Part shown: positions 26,989-36,462 of the stretch, piece after piece
Layout: the number at the start of each line of letters is the position of its first letter
How positions within the stretch are numbered: the first letter of the stretch is position 1
Assembly (NCBI GenBank): GCA_035537875.1
Contig: DATLLJ010000002.1
Coordinates: 62,001 to 126,000, forward strand
Length of the DNA: 64,000 nt
Origin: DATLLJ01 sp035537875
Lineage (GTDB): Bacteria; Acidobacteriota; Vicinamibacteria; Vicinamibacterales; CAVVIG01
Reading direction: 5' to 3'
The notes under the pieces: generated by a model
The model's database searches: none
Seen by the model: the letters and a program-made list of their open reading frames with translations, nothing else
Told to the model about the DNA's origin: nothing
Made by a program: the position numbers and the translations under genes

Positions 26989-29484
26989 TCATGACGTGGG
27001 TCGAATCCCGTAGAACGCGTTGACTTGTTCAACGAGTTGTCGAATCAGCCGCTGATTGACCTGCCGTACATCGGGCGTCACGTCCACCCGCGTGCCGAGC
27101 GACGACGTGGACAGATCGAAGGCGTAGTCTCGGCCTTCGGCGAGGTCCGACACGTAGAGAAAGCGTCCGTTCCGACGCAACAGGCCGTAGGTCGGACCGT
27201 AACTCGACATCAGCAGGAACGATTCGCGCCGCCGCGGCTGCACATCCCGATCGCGTGCAACGAACAGCGGCGAGCCGAACAACGGACCTGGATCGGTGAC
27301 CTCATGACCGAGCAAGCCGTAAAGCGTGGGCGCCAGATCGGTCAGGAACGAGATCCGGCTCAGATCCGTCGTCACAGTGGATCTCACGGAGTCGGGAACG
27401 CGTACGAGCAGCGGCACCCTGACGTGTTCGGGGAACAACCCGAACTGATGTCCCCACTGGCCGTTCTCGCCGAGCGAATCGCCGTGGTCTGAGGTGACGA
27501 TGATGATGCTGTTGGCGTAGAGCCCTCGCTGCTTCAAATAGGCGACAAATCTCCCGAAGCAGGCGTCGAGGCGGCGAAGCCGTGAGGCATAAGGGTCGTA
27601 GAACCCCGAGTAACGCTCTCCAGGTGACAACGTTGTCCCCGACCTCGTGTTGAGCAGGTGCACGTTCATGGGCGCCAGATAGGCGAGCACCGGACGCGTA
27701 TCGGAAGCCGTCGCATCCAGCTGCGCCTCGAGGTCTGGAAGCAAGGTGCACAAATCGGTAGCGACGCTGGGCACGTTCGGCTGCAGAAACGTCCGCGACG
27801 TGGACTTCAACAGGTAGCCGGAAACCGTGAAATCGTTGATCACCAGCCGATAGCCGTCCTTGACGATCAGCTGCTCAATCGCGTTGACGCGGTCGAAGGG
27901 CGCGCCTCCCCATCCGCGCGCAACCGGTCCTCCGGCCCACAGCGCCGGCATCGACAGCCATGTTCCGCCGTACTCCGTGAAGGCATTGCTGAACACGAAG
28001 CTGTCCCGCGCGAAGCGCTCCAGCTCGGGCGTGAAGTTGACCTCGGGGTTGTAAACGGACACGTAGTCGCGCCGCAGGCTGTCGATGACGAAGAGAAAGA
28101 TGTGAGGGCGTGGCCCGGAGGGCAGCGCGGAGGTCGAGAACTCGACACGTGGCAACGATCGGGCGCCGTTGATCGTGCTCGCAGCCGTCAATTGCAGATA
28201 ACGGTCAACGTCGGGGTCGATCCCAGGCTGCTCGATGAAGACGCTGGATTGCAGGCCGATGGCGATGTCCGCGGCGGCGTAACGATCGAGGGCGGAGGCC
28301 ACGCCTGCGCGTCCGGAGTTCGTGACTCCGACGACCGCGGCAGCGCGGGGGATTCCGTACAAGGCCACCAGAGCCGCGATTGGAGGAATGGCGAGTGGTC
28401 GTGCGGACCAGGGGCGCGGACGAACGCGTTGCGACGCACCCACGAAAATGGCAAACGCCGCGATCCAGCTCGACAGAATCACGATCTTCTGGATGACAGC
28501 ATTCCAGTCCAGCCGGTCGACGCGCCCAAGAATGGCCTGACTGAGCATGGGGAGCAGCACCAATGCCACCGCAGTCGTCCCCCGTCGTCTCGGGACGGGC
28601 GCAAAAAGCAGGTCAAGACCGGTGCGGCCGACCGCATCGACGATCGACGCACGCCGCAGTGCCACTCCTGACCAGAGCGCCGCGAGGGCGACGCCGGTGA
28701 GGACCGAGACCGGAATTGCGATGAGCGCGTCGAAGGAGACCGCTTTCAGCACGACACGACGAAGCAGTTCGCCGAGCGCGGCGGCGAGGAGCGCCGCCGC
28801 AAAGCAGTACTCCCACATCCGTGGCGAGCGGGTCGCGGCCGCAACCGCAGTCACCAGACTCAGCCAGACGTAGATGAGCATGAATGTGGTGAGGCACAGC
28901 GCGAGCGCCCACAGGCTGCCGACCAGCCACGAAGATTGTGGCGCTTTGCCGGCCAGCTGAAGATGCAGCAGATGCACGAGCCAGACGAATCCAGCCGTTG
29001 CCAGACAGACGACCAGCAATCGACGCTGTGCGGTCACGCCGGCATCAGCGGCCCCGGTAAGAGTGCTCCATCCAATCAAATGATCGATCACCGCAATCCA
29101 GAACAGCGGCAGCAGGCATGCCAGCGCGAAGACCAGGCTTCGGGCGTCGTTCGCGAGCGTCGGCACATAGGGAGCCGTTACGAGGCGGACGCCGACGAGA
29201 CCGAACAGGATGATGAATGCGAACCCCAGCCAGCGAGCCCTCGCGGGGCGGCCCTGTGCCGTCGCCCCCGGTCCGATGTCCGCGGCGAGACTGGCAGCGA
29301 TCGGGATATAGGCCGGCCAGTACCAGAGGTGATGCCACGCCACAAAGGAAGCGACCGCCGGAAGCAGCCGCGGACGGATGAACATGTCGAAGGCGAACGG
29401 ACTGTAGCTCGCGATTCCGTACGCCCAGCTCAGCACGCTGAAGACCAGCAGCACAAGACGGGCAGCGAGATGAATCCAGAACAT
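26989..29484 (-). CDS. Membrane-anchored sulfatase-superfamily protein
   Basis: The 831 residues have an N-terminal half of about ten TM helices and a C-terminal alkaline phosphatase/sulfatase domain (IFLFVIDSLRRDYVSVY, YGGTWLSMPALW, VTSDHGDSLGENGQWGHQ, VPLLVRVPD). The layout resembles LtaS or phosphoethanolamine transferases. The nucleophile is probably the Thr or Ser in GGTWLS, but no C-x-P-x-R formylglycine motif is seen, so a true sulfatase is unlikely. Lipid head-group transfer is inferred. The ATG at 29484 overlaps the TPR gene's stop. Confidence 0.78.
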   Translation of the reverse strand: MFWIHLAARLVLLVFSVLSWAYGIASYSPFAFDMFIRPRLLPAVASFVAWHHLWYWPAYIPIAASLAADIGPGATAQGRPARARWLGFAFIILFGLVGVRLVTAPYVPTLANDARSLVFALACLLPLFWIAVIDHLIGWSTLTGAADAGVTAQRRLLVVCLATAGFVWLVHLLHLQLAGKAPQSSWLVGSLWALALCLTTFMLIYVWLSLVTAVAAATRSPRMWEYCFAAALLAAALGELLRRVVLKAVSFDALIAIPVSVLTGVALAALWSGVALRRASIVDAVGRTGLDLLFAPVPRRRGTTAVALVLLPMLSQAILGRVDRLDWNAVIQKIVILSSWIAAFAIFVGASQRVRPRPWSARPLAIPPIAALVALYGIPRAAAVVGVTNSGRAGVASALDRYAAADIAIGLQSSVFIEQPGIDPDVDRYLQLTAASTINGARSLPRVEFSTSALPSGPRPHIFLFVIDSLRRDYVSVYNPEVNFTPELERFARDSFVFSNAFTEYGGTWLSMPALWAGGPVARGWGGAPFDRVNAIEQLIVKDGYRLVINDFTVSGYLLKSTSRTFLQPNVPSVATDLCTLLPDLEAQLDATASDTRPVLAYLAPMNVHLLNTRSGTTLSPGERYSGFYDPYASRLRRLDACFGRFVAYLKQRGLYANSIIIVTSDHGDSLGENGQWGHQFGLFPEHVRVPLLVRVPDSVRSTVTTDLSRISFLTDLAPTLYGLLGHEVTDPGPLFGSPLFVARDRDVQPRRRESFLLMSSYGPTYGLLRRNGRFLYVSDLAEGRDYAFDLSTSSLGTRVDVTPDVRQVNQRLIRQLVEQVNAFYGIRPTS

Positions 29485-29930
29485 CACGGGTGCAGCTGCT
29501 CGATGAGATCGACGCGATTTGGCTGCACGCGCAGCGCGGCTTCGATCTGGCGGCGCGCTTCGTCCTTTGCGCCGCGTCGCTCGAGCAACCGCGCCAGCAA
29601 TCGTCGAACGTCCGCGAATCCCGGATCGATCTTCAGCGCACGTCGATAGGCAGACTCCGCGTCTCCCAACCGACCGAGCGCTTCGTACGCGCCGCCAAGA
29701 TCGGCGATGAGCTCGGCATCGGTTGGCAGCAGAGCGCTGCATTGCTCGAGCTCGGCGACGGAACTCGCGTCCGGAGCCCGGTCAGCCTCGGTCAGGCAAC
29801 GGGCAGTCGAGGCTCCGGTCACCGACTGCACGGGAGCCATCGGCAACGCGACCCAATAGAGGCACAAGAGGCTGGCGGCGACTGCGATCGGCTTGTACGA
29901 AGGAGCCGCGGGTGGCGTGGGGATCTTCAC
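29484..29930 (-). CDS. TPR-containing, N-terminally anchored protein
   Basis: The 148 residues begin with a TM or signal-anchor (AVAASLLCLYWVALPMA), followed by about two to three TPR-like repeats (ADLGGAYEALGRLGDAESAY, LLARLLERRGAKDEARRQIE). TPRs bind protein partners. It is the first gene of the run going into the sulfatase gene and overlaps it by 3 bases (ATGA). Confidence 0.65.
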   Translation of the reverse strand: MKIPTPPAAPSYKPIAVAASLLCLYWVALPMAPVQSVTGASTARCLTEADRAPDASSVAELEQCSALLPTDAELIADLGGAYEALGRLGDAESAYRRALKIDPGFADVRRLLARLLERRGAKDEARRQIEAALRVQPNRVDLIEQLHP

Positions 29931-29981
29931 GGCTTCGCCTGGGGAGACCTGTTACATGTATCGTCTAGCCGCCCGGAATCT

Positions 29982-30476
29982 TTATCCCTTCCAGATTCCC
30001 AGAGCCCGCCGGATGTCCACGATCTGGCCGACGTGATAGGCGGTGTGGTCGGCGACGAGCAACAGCTCGCGCAGATAGGTCTGTCCCGAACCGTGTGGAA
30101 TGGTCGCGAGCAGATCGACGCGGCGATCGAGAGCGAGCCGCTGCACCGCCTTCCGGTCGCGCCTGACCGCGCCGACCGCCCGGTTCCAGGCGGCCTCGTC
30201 CTTCGGACGGGCTGAGGTTGGCCAATAGTCATCGGGCCATTTCATCTCCCGGTAGCCGGGATTCACGCAGAAGTCGAGGATATCGTGCTGAGCGAGTCGG
30301 ATGTGCTCGACCACCTGCCACACCGAATGCACGAACCCCGCGGCGACAGCACCACGAGACCTCACCGGGATACCGTCGACCGCATCGTCGAAACTGACGT
30401 GAGCGCTCTTCCAGTCGAGGAAGTCCGCGAGCTGCTTTCGCAGCGCTCCGTCATCTGGTCGTACCGACTTGCCCAT
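29982..30476 (-). CDS. DinB-like protein
   Basis: A 164-residue DinB superfamily protein. The helical bundle includes SVWQVVEHIRLAQHDILDF near residue 50 and LLLVADHTAYHVGQIVDIRR near 140, with metal-binding His in both. It begins 41 bases downstream of the CBS gene, so it may be co-transcribed with it. Confidence 0.75.
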   Translation of the reverse strand: MGKSVRPDDGALRKQLADFLDWKSAHVSFDDAVDGIPVRSRGAVAAGFVHSVWQVVEHIRLAQHDILDFCVNPGYREMKWPDDYWPTSARPKDEAAWNRAVGAVRRDRKAVQRLALDRRVDLLATIPHGSGQTYLRELLLVADHTAYHVGQIVDIRRALGIWKG

Positions 30477-30517
30477 ACAGTCGCCCTTTCGTGGTCACGC
30501 TCGAAGCGGACGTGGTC

Positions 30518-31885
30518 TCAGAGCACGCGTATCACGTCCGACCGCGTGATGATGAAGGTCTTGTCCGTCTTGAAATCGCGGACGAGCACTGCCGGATTCT
30601 GCGGCGTAATCATGGTCGCCAGGAGATCGACGGGCGTGGAGATGTCGACGAACGGAAAAGCCGGTTGCATGATCGACTCCACGGGGTCGTTCTTGGCCTC
30701 GGGACGGTGGCATAGCGAGTCGTAGAGGCGCGTTTCGTTCAGCGATCCGATCAGCCGCCGGTCGCGCGTGATCGAGATCTGCGAGAAATCGTGCTCGCTC
30801 ATGAGCCGGAGCGCATGTTCGACCGGCTCGTCCGCCTCGATGGAACAGAGCTCGCCCGACAACTTCGCCGCCACGAGATCTCGGGCGGTCATGCCGCTCT
30901 TCTCGAGGAAGCCCTTCTCGCGCATCCAGTCGTCGTTGTACATCTTGCCGAGATACCGCGACCCATGATCGTGGAAGATCACCACAACCACGTCGTCTGC
31001 GGTGAAGTGGTCTTTCAACTGCAGCAAGCCGGCGATGGCGGAGCCGGCCGAGTTGCCCGCGAAGATGCCCTCTTCGCGCGCGATGCGGCGCGTCATGACG
31101 GCCGCGTCCTTGTCGGTCACCTTCTCGAAGTGGTCGATGACGTCGAAATCGACGTTCCGCGGCAGAAAATCTTCCCCGATTCCCTCGGTGATGTACGGAT
31201 AGATTTCGTTCTTGTCGAAAATCGCAGTCTCTTTGTATTTCTTGAAGACCGATCCGTAGGTATCGATCCCCCAGACCTTGATCTTCGGATTCCGTTCCTT
31301 GAGGTATCGCCCGACGCCCGATACGGTGCCGCCGGTGCCCACGCCCACCACAAGGTGCGTCACCCGGCCGTCAGTCTGCTCCCAGATCTCCGGGCCCGTC
31401 TGCTCGTAGTGAGCCTGCGTGTTGGACGGATTGTCGTACTGGTTCGCCTTCCATGAGTGGGGGATCTCGGTCTCGAGCCGCGAGGACACCGAGTAGTACG
31501 ACCGAGGATCGTCGGGGTCGACGTTGGTCGGACAGACGATCACCTCGGCGCCGAACGCTTTGAGCGCGTCGATTTTCTCCTTCGACTGCTTGTCGGTGGT
31601 GGTGAAGATGCATTTGTACCCCTTCACCACCGCCGCGATCGCCAGACCCATCCCGGTATTGCCCGAGGTCCCTTCGATGATGGTGCCGCCCGGCTTGAGA
31701 GCGCCGCTACGCTCGGCGTCCTCGATCATCTTCAGCGCCATACGGTCCTTGATCGAGTGGCCAGGGTTGAACGTTTCCAGCTTCACCAGCACCGTCGCTC
31801 TGACGAGGTCGCGCGGGATCCGATTGAGCCGGACCATGGGCGTGCGTCCGATGGCGTCGAGGATGGTTTCGCAGATTTTGTTCAC
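30518..31885 (-). CDS. cbs: Cystathionine beta-synthase-type PLP enzyme
   Basis: The N-terminal catalytic domain has the PLP lysine in NPGHSIKDRMAL (Lys47), the EGTSGNTGMGLAI phosphate loop, GVGTGGTVSGVGRYLKE and GIFAGNSAGSAIAG. A C-terminal pair of CBS domains starts near residue 335. It resembles cystathionine beta-synthase, or a cysteine synthase with CBS domains; the first is more likely from length and the CBS tail. The start is a GTG at 31885 with only 50 bases to the divergent gene. Confidence 0.88.
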   Translation of the reverse strand: MNKICETILDAIGRTPMVRLNRIPRDLVRATVLVKLETFNPGHSIKDRMALKMIEDAERSGALKPGGTIIEGTSGNTGMGLAIAAVVKGYKCIFTTTDKQSKEKIDALKAFGAEVIVCPTNVDPDDPRSYYSVSSRLETEIPHSWKANQYDNPSNTQAHYEQTGPEIWEQTDGRVTHLVVGVGTGGTVSGVGRYLKERNPKIKVWGIDTYGSVFKKYKETAIFDKNEIYPYITEGIGEDFLPRNVDFDVIDHFEKVTDKDAAVMTRRIAREEGIFAGNSAGSAIAGLLQLKDHFTADDVVVVIFHDHGSRYLGKMYNDDWMREKGFLEKSGMTARDLVAAKLSGELCSIEADEPVEHALRLMSEHDFSQISITRDRRLIGSLNETRLYDSLCHRPEAKNDPVESIMQPAFPFVDISTPVDLLATMITPQNPAVLVRDFKTDKTFIITRSDVIRVL

Positions 31886-31895
31886 AAATTAAGTC

Positions 31896-31901
31896 TATAC
31901 T
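31896..31901 (+). promoter_or_regulatory. Candidate -10 element of the divergent intergenic region
   Basis: TATACT lies 35 bases before the plus-strand ATG, and its complement reads TATAGA close before the minus-strand GTG. A convincing -35 is not visible at 16-18 bases for either. A GGCGG-ACTGC-CCGCC inverted repeat (31903-31917) follows, which may be an operator. Confidence 0.3.
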
Positions 31902-31935
31902 GGGCGGACTGCCCGCCGTCGTGCGGGGTCTTTTC

Positions 31936-33081
31936 ATGATGGTGCGCCGCCGTTTCGCTCTCATCGTTGTCACAGCGCTCTTCACGCTGTCGGGCGTCGC
32001 GCTGTTCGGCCCGCGCGATCGGGTCGCGGCCGATACGCTGCCGAAGCAGCTGTCCGACCGCGCGTTCTGGCGGATGGTCACCGAGTTCTCCGAAACCGAC
32101 GGGTTCTTCCGTTCCGACAATTTCATCTCGAACGAGACCACGTTTCAGGAGGTGATTCCCGAGCTGAAGAAACGGATCTCGCCCAACGGCGTGTATCTCG
32201 GTGTCGGCCCCGACCAGAATTTCACCTACATCGCGGCGCTGCGCCCCCGGATGGCGTTCATCATCGACATTCGCCGGCAGAACATGCTGCAGCACTTGAT
32301 GTACAAGGCGATCATCGAGATGTCAGAGGACCGCGCCGATTTCATGTCGCGGCTGTTCTCGCGTCAGCGGCCTGCGGGGTTGCAGCGCACGGCGACGCCG
32401 GCCCAGCTGTTCGACGCCTTCAACCGCGTGTACGCGACGGAAGCGCTCTTCACCAAGAATCTCCAGGATGTCCTGACCCGGCTGGTCCGGCGTCACGGGT
32501 TCGTCCTTTCGGCCGAAGACCGCCGAAGCATCGAGTACGTGTACCGGGCCTTCTATTCGCAGGGACCGGACTTGCGATACTCCTTTCCGAGGCAGCAGGT
32601 CGGGGCGAGGTGGTTCCCGAACTACGAGGAACTGATGCAGGCGACCGACCTCGCCGGCCGCAACCACAGCTACGTGGCCACGGACGAGAACTACCGGGCG
32701 CTGCGCGAGTTCGAGCGAAACAACCTGCTGGTGCCGATCGTCGGTGATTTCGGCGGCGACAAGGCTATCCAGGCCGTCGGGCGGTACTTGCGCGAGCACG
32801 GGGCAACCGCCAACTATTTCTACACCTCGAACGTGGAGCAATACCTCTTTCAGACCGATGCGTGGCGGCGGTACTACACGAACGTGTCGACGTTGCCAAT
32901 CGATGGCAACAGCACCTTCATCAGGTCGTACTTCAACATGGGCTTCAGGTTCCCCCCAGGCATCATCACACCGGACCTGCACTCGGTGCAGCTGCTCGAC
33001 CCCATTTCCAGCCTGCTCGCGGCCTACAAGGCGGGCGAGTTCCAGACCTACGACGATCTGGTGGCGCGCACGAAGTATTAG
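31936..33081 (+). CDS. Exported protein of an unnamed Rossmann-like family (paralog A)
   Basis: A signal peptide (FALIVVTALFTLSGVALF) is followed by a mature protein. It shares long blocks with the gene at 36463-37569: FW..VTE.SE..GFFRSDN, GVGP.QNFTYI, FI.D.RR.N..LQLMYKA, DRA.F.SRLFSR, SNVEQYL. The GVGP...NFTYI followed by an acidic strand recalls a SAM-binding loop, but I cannot name the function. The start is chosen at the ATG after a GGGGT sequence; another ATG follows immediately. Confidence 0.6.
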   Translation: MMVRRRFALIVVTALFTLSGVALFGPRDRVAADTLPKQLSDRAFWRMVTEFSETDGFFRSDNFISNETTFQEVIPELKKRISPNGVYLGVGPDQNFTYIAALRPRMAFIIDIRRQNMLQHLMYKAIIEMSEDRADFMSRLFSRQRPAGLQRTATPAQLFDAFNRVYATEALFTKNLQDVLTRLVRRHGFVLSAEDRRSIEYVYRAFYSQGPDLRYSFPRQQVGARWFPNYEELMQATDLAGRNHSYVATDENYRALREFERNNLLVPIVGDFGGDKAIQAVGRYLREHGATANYFYTSNVEQYLFQTDAWRRYYTNVSTLPIDGNSTFIRSYFNMGFRFPPGIITPDLHSVQLLDPISSLLAAYKAGEFQTYDDLVARTKY

Positions 33082-33096
33082 GGTCGGACAAAGAGG

Positions 33097-34014
33097 TCAG
33101 ATGTGCGGGCGCAAACCTGCGAATAACTGCGCGATCGCGCCGACGTCGAGCGGTCGCGGCGCGTCGATGAGGTGCGCCAGCGCCGCTGCCTGCCCGATGA
33201 CCTCCGCCGCGCTCCAGCCGCGCGCGCGCAGGTCGCGGATGCCGGTGTCGCCGTCCGATTTGCTCAGCTTCTGCGTGGCGCCCTTCATGACCAGCGGATG
33301 GTGAAGGAATGCGGGCGGTGTCGGCCGGCCGAGCAGTCGCGCCAGCTGAATCTGGCGGCCGGTCGACGCCAGCAAATCATCACCCCTGACGACGAGCGTC
33401 ACGTGTTGCAGCCAGTCGTCGACCGTGGCTGCGAACTGATAGGTCCAGTTGCCATCGCGGTCGCGGACGAGCATGTCGCCGCACTGCTGGTCCGGACGCT
33501 GTTCCTGCCATCCGTGGCGCCAGTCTTCGAAACGCTCGACCGACGGCTCGAGGCGGACGCGGAGCCCGACCCCTGGCCCTTCGGTCAGTCCTTTCCTGGC
33601 ACAGGTTCCCGGATAGCGGGGCTCGTCGCTGGCGCGGCCGGGATCGAAGGCCTGTGCTCCAGACACGCGATCGGCGCTGATTTGCGAACGCGTGCAGCGG
33701 CACGCGTAGGTCAAGCCGCGCCGACGTAGGCTCTCGAGCGCCTCGTCGTACAGCTGATTTCGCTCGCGCTGCCGAACAGGCTGACCGTCGGGAACGAAGC
33801 CAAGCCACTCCAGGTCCTCCAGAATGGCGGATTCGAACTCGAGTCGGCTGCGGAATCTGTCGTGGTCTTCGATTCGCAACACCACCCGGCCAGGCGCACC
33901 GGCGCGAGCGACGCCCCAGACGTAGATCGCGTTGACAATGTGACCAAGGTGCAGGAAGCCCGTGGGCGCCGGCGCGAAGCGGGTGACGAGGGGAGTCGCC
34001 CCGCTCGATTCCAC
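33097..34014 (-). CDS. gluQ: Glutamyl-Q tRNA(Asp) synthetase
   Basis: It is a truncated glutamyl-tRNA synthetase paralog, without an anticodon domain, that glutamylates queuosine in tRNA(Asp). The 305 residues have FAPAPTGFLHLGH (HIGH-like), a zinc cluster pattern (CRCTRSQ then YPGTC) and KLSKSDGDT (KMSKS-like). A GTG start at 34014 overlaps the upstream stop by one base (TAGTG). The open frame upstream lies inside the neighbour and is rejected. Confidence 0.88.
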   Translation of the reverse strand: MESSGATPLVTRFAPAPTGFLHLGHIVNAIYVWGVARAGAPGRVVLRIEDHDRFRSRLEFESAILEDLEWLGFVPDGQPVRQRERNQLYDEALESLRRRGLTYACRCTRSQISADRVSGAQAFDPGRASDEPRYPGTCARKGLTEGPGVGLRVRLEPSVERFEDWRHGWQEQRPDQQCGDMLVRDRDGNWTYQFAATVDDWLQHVTLVVRGDDLLASTGRQIQLARLLGRPTPPAFLHHPLVMKGATQKLSKSDGDTGIRDLRARGWSAAEVIGQAAALAHLIDAPRPLDVGAIAQLFAGLRPHI

Positions 34015-36443
34015 TATTGGCCGGCGCCGCCTGCGGCCTCGATTCCGGCAAGCACCGCCCGCTTGAGGTCGTCGGAGCCGACGAAGAGATCCTGGGGCAA
34101 CTGCCGGAAAGCGAGCATCTCCGCGTAAATCGGCCCGCTCTGATACAGATGCGAGCCCAGTCCCGCCAGATACTGCAGCCGGAGATTCCGATCTCGATTG
34201 ATCAGGGCGTCTTTCAGCCACGGCGCAAGATCCTGCGCGCTCCCTGCATACGTTGAAAACAAATCGACCGCCGAGTGGAACCCTATCTCGCTGAGGGACT
34301 GCGCCACCCTCGCGTATTCCGGGCTCTTCAGACGTGCTTCGATCATGTCGAGATCGATCTTGGTCGGCTCGACCTGCCCGAACAGCACGAGGTCGTAGCC
34401 GACGCCGTTGTAGGTGTTCCCGAACACCATCCCGTTCGGGAACGCCTCGAAGAAGGTTCCGATCTCGCTCTTCACCGCTTCGGTGTTGCTCTCGTACAGC
34501 TGCACGAACAGCGTGACGACCCCGCCGGGGTTGAGGTGCGCCTTGACGTCCTCGAAGAACTCACGGGTGTAGAGCATCGCCGCGCCGCGGACCCACGGAT
34601 CCAGAGGGTCGGAAGTCAAGGCGTCGAACTTCTCGCGCGACGTCGCGACGTAATGCCGTCCATCGTCGATCCGGACACGCACTTTCGGGTTGCGGACGAC
34701 GTCGAAGTTGTGCTCCGAGAAGTACGTCGACACCACTTGGGGCACGAGCGGTTCGATTTCGACAATCGTTTCCTGCTCGACGACTGGATCGATCGACACG
34801 GCGCCGGCCGTCACGCCGGCGCCGCACCCGATGACGACCACGCGCTTGGCGCTGGGGTGGACGAGCGTGGTGAGGTGGCCGAGCATGCGCTGCAAGCGCA
34901 TGTCTTCGGGCTGGCTCGACGCCTGAATCTTCCCCGCGTTGTGGTAGTTGAGCACACCGTTAGGCATTCGGGAGACGGCGACGGAGGCCATCATGCCCTC
35001 GTCCTGGTAAATGATTTGATCCTGTCCGCTGCGCGTCGCCGTGTACCGGCCGTACGCGATGAGCACGCCAGGCACGGCCGGGACCGTACGCGCGAGGACG
35101 ACCGAGAGGCCGGCGGCGGCCACGAGCCCTCCGGTTGTCGCCCATTGAGCGCCGTTGCTCATCGTCTCCTGATCGATCACGCCCCAGGCGAGGACCAGCA
35201 GCGCGGCGATGAGCGAGGTGACGATGAGCGCCTGCTGCGCGTGCTGACTGCCGATCCAAGCCACCAGCACCAGGCTGGCCCCGAGCGAGCCGACGATGGC
35301 ACCCACCGTGTTGGCGGCATAGACGCCGCCCACAAGTCGCGCCGGGTCCTGGCCGGGAGCAGCCACAGACGCGAGCGCCAGCGGAAAGCTCGCGCCCCAG
35401 AGAATCGCGCCCGGCAGAATCGCCCACAGCGCGAGCACGAAGTCGAGCTGCATCGTGTACCACGCACTCGTCGCCATCGAGGGGTTGATGGGCCAGAAAG
35501 GCAGCGACTTCGAGATGCCGTACGCTGTCCAGGCAATGGCGGCGCACAGGCCTATCTGGCACAGGCCGAGCGCAATCCGCGGGCGCTTGAGCTCTCGTGC
35601 GACGACCGCGCCCACGCTGCTCCCGATGCCGAGTCCCAGGAGAAAGACGGCCAGAATCAGCGAGAAGGTGTAGACCGTCGCGCCAAACAGCAGCGAGAGG
35701 ATGCGGGTCCATATCACTTCAGATGCCAGCGCGGTCATGCCCGAAAGGGCGATCGCGACATAGATGGCCCAGCTGCCGGCGGCGGCGTTGACGGCTTTGA
35801 CATCCCCGGGTTGGGCGGCGATCTGGGTCGATGCGCCGGACGGCATTTGTCGCGCCAGAATCAATCCCAGCCCGGCGACAAGCACGTTGAGCGCGACTGC
35901 CACGTAGGTGGCGACGGCGATGTCGTAGACGCGGAGAAGGTAAAAGCCTGCCGACAGGCAGCCGACGACGGCACCGGCAATGTTGCCGCCGTAGAAGAAT
36001 CCCAGCCACGACACGCCCTTCGGCGTGGTTTCAACCCAGCGCGCGACAGCCGGCAGCGTGGCGCCCATCAGCAGCGTCGGGGGCAGGAGGCAGATCGCCG
36101 CGATCAAGCCGCGGATGAACAGCCCGCTCCCCCCCGAACCGGCCCAGGCGATGTACACGCGGCCGACGAACGGCATCCCCCAGAGGATGAGCAGGCCGAT
36201 TGCGCCGATGCCGGCCTCGAGTGCCCCGTAGACGCGCAGCGGGTGATGTCGAGGCGAAATCAACCGCGGCAAGAGCAGGCTCCCCAGACACATTCCTCCC
36301 ATGAACGTGCCGAGCAGCACACCCAGGGAGACGACCGACGAGCCGATCACGAGCTGCAGGAGCTGGAACCAGACGATCTCGTAGATGAGCGCGGCGCAGC
36401 CGCTGCCCACGAAGAGAAGAAGCAGCACGAATCGCAAGGCCAT
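34014..36443 (-). CDS. Fused membrane transporter-like and spermidine-synthase-like protein
   Basis: The 809 residues have about 13-14 TM helices in two halves (residues about 1-450). A soluble spermidine synthase-type SAM-fold domain with VVVIGCGAGVTAGA and the acidic VEIEPLV strand follows, then a C-terminal helical tail. Such fusions are common in Acidobacteria and other phyla and need not make spermidine. It is 19 bases after paralog B and overlaps gluQ. Confidence 0.8.
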   Translation of the reverse strand: MALRFVLLLLFVGSGCAALIYEIVWFQLLQLVIGSSVVSLGVLLGTFMGGMCLGSLLLPRLISPRHHPLRVYGALEAGIGAIGLLILWGMPFVGRVYIAWAGSGGSGLFIRGLIAAICLLPPTLLMGATLPAVARWVETTPKGVSWLGFFYGGNIAGAVVGCLSAGFYLLRVYDIAVATYVAVALNVLVAGLGLILARQMPSGASTQIAAQPGDVKAVNAAAGSWAIYVAIALSGMTALASEVIWTRILSLLFGATVYTFSLILAVFLLGLGIGSSVGAVVARELKRPRIALGLCQIGLCAAIAWTAYGISKSLPFWPINPSMATSAWYTMQLDFVLALWAILPGAILWGASFPLALASVAAPGQDPARLVGGVYAANTVGAIVGSLGASLVLVAWIGSQHAQQALIVTSLIAALLVLAWGVIDQETMSNGAQWATTGGLVAAAGLSVVLARTVPAVPGVLIAYGRYTATRSGQDQIIYQDEGMMASVAVSRMPNGVLNYHNAGKIQASSQPEDMRLQRMLGHLTTLVHPSAKRVVVIGCGAGVTAGAVSIDPVVEQETIVEIEPLVPQVVSTYFSEHNFDVVRNPKVRVRIDDGRHYVATSREKFDALTSDPLDPWVRGAAMLYTREFFEDVKAHLNPGGVVTLFVQLYESNTEAVKSEIGTFFEAFPNGMVFGNTYNGVGYDLVLFGQVEPTKIDLDMIEARLKSPEYARVAQSLSEIGFHSAVDLFSTYAGSAQDLAPWLKDALINRDRNLRLQYLAGLGSHLYQSGPIYAEMLAFRQLPQDLFVGSDDLKRAVLAGIEAAGGAGQ

Positions 36444-36462
36444 GGGGTCGATGTCCGTTCTC

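Noticed and set aside
26989..29484. True formylglycine sulfatase
   Set aside because: No C-x-P-x-R or S-x-P-x-R motif is present, and the N-terminal multi-TM part is that of a transferase-type protein.
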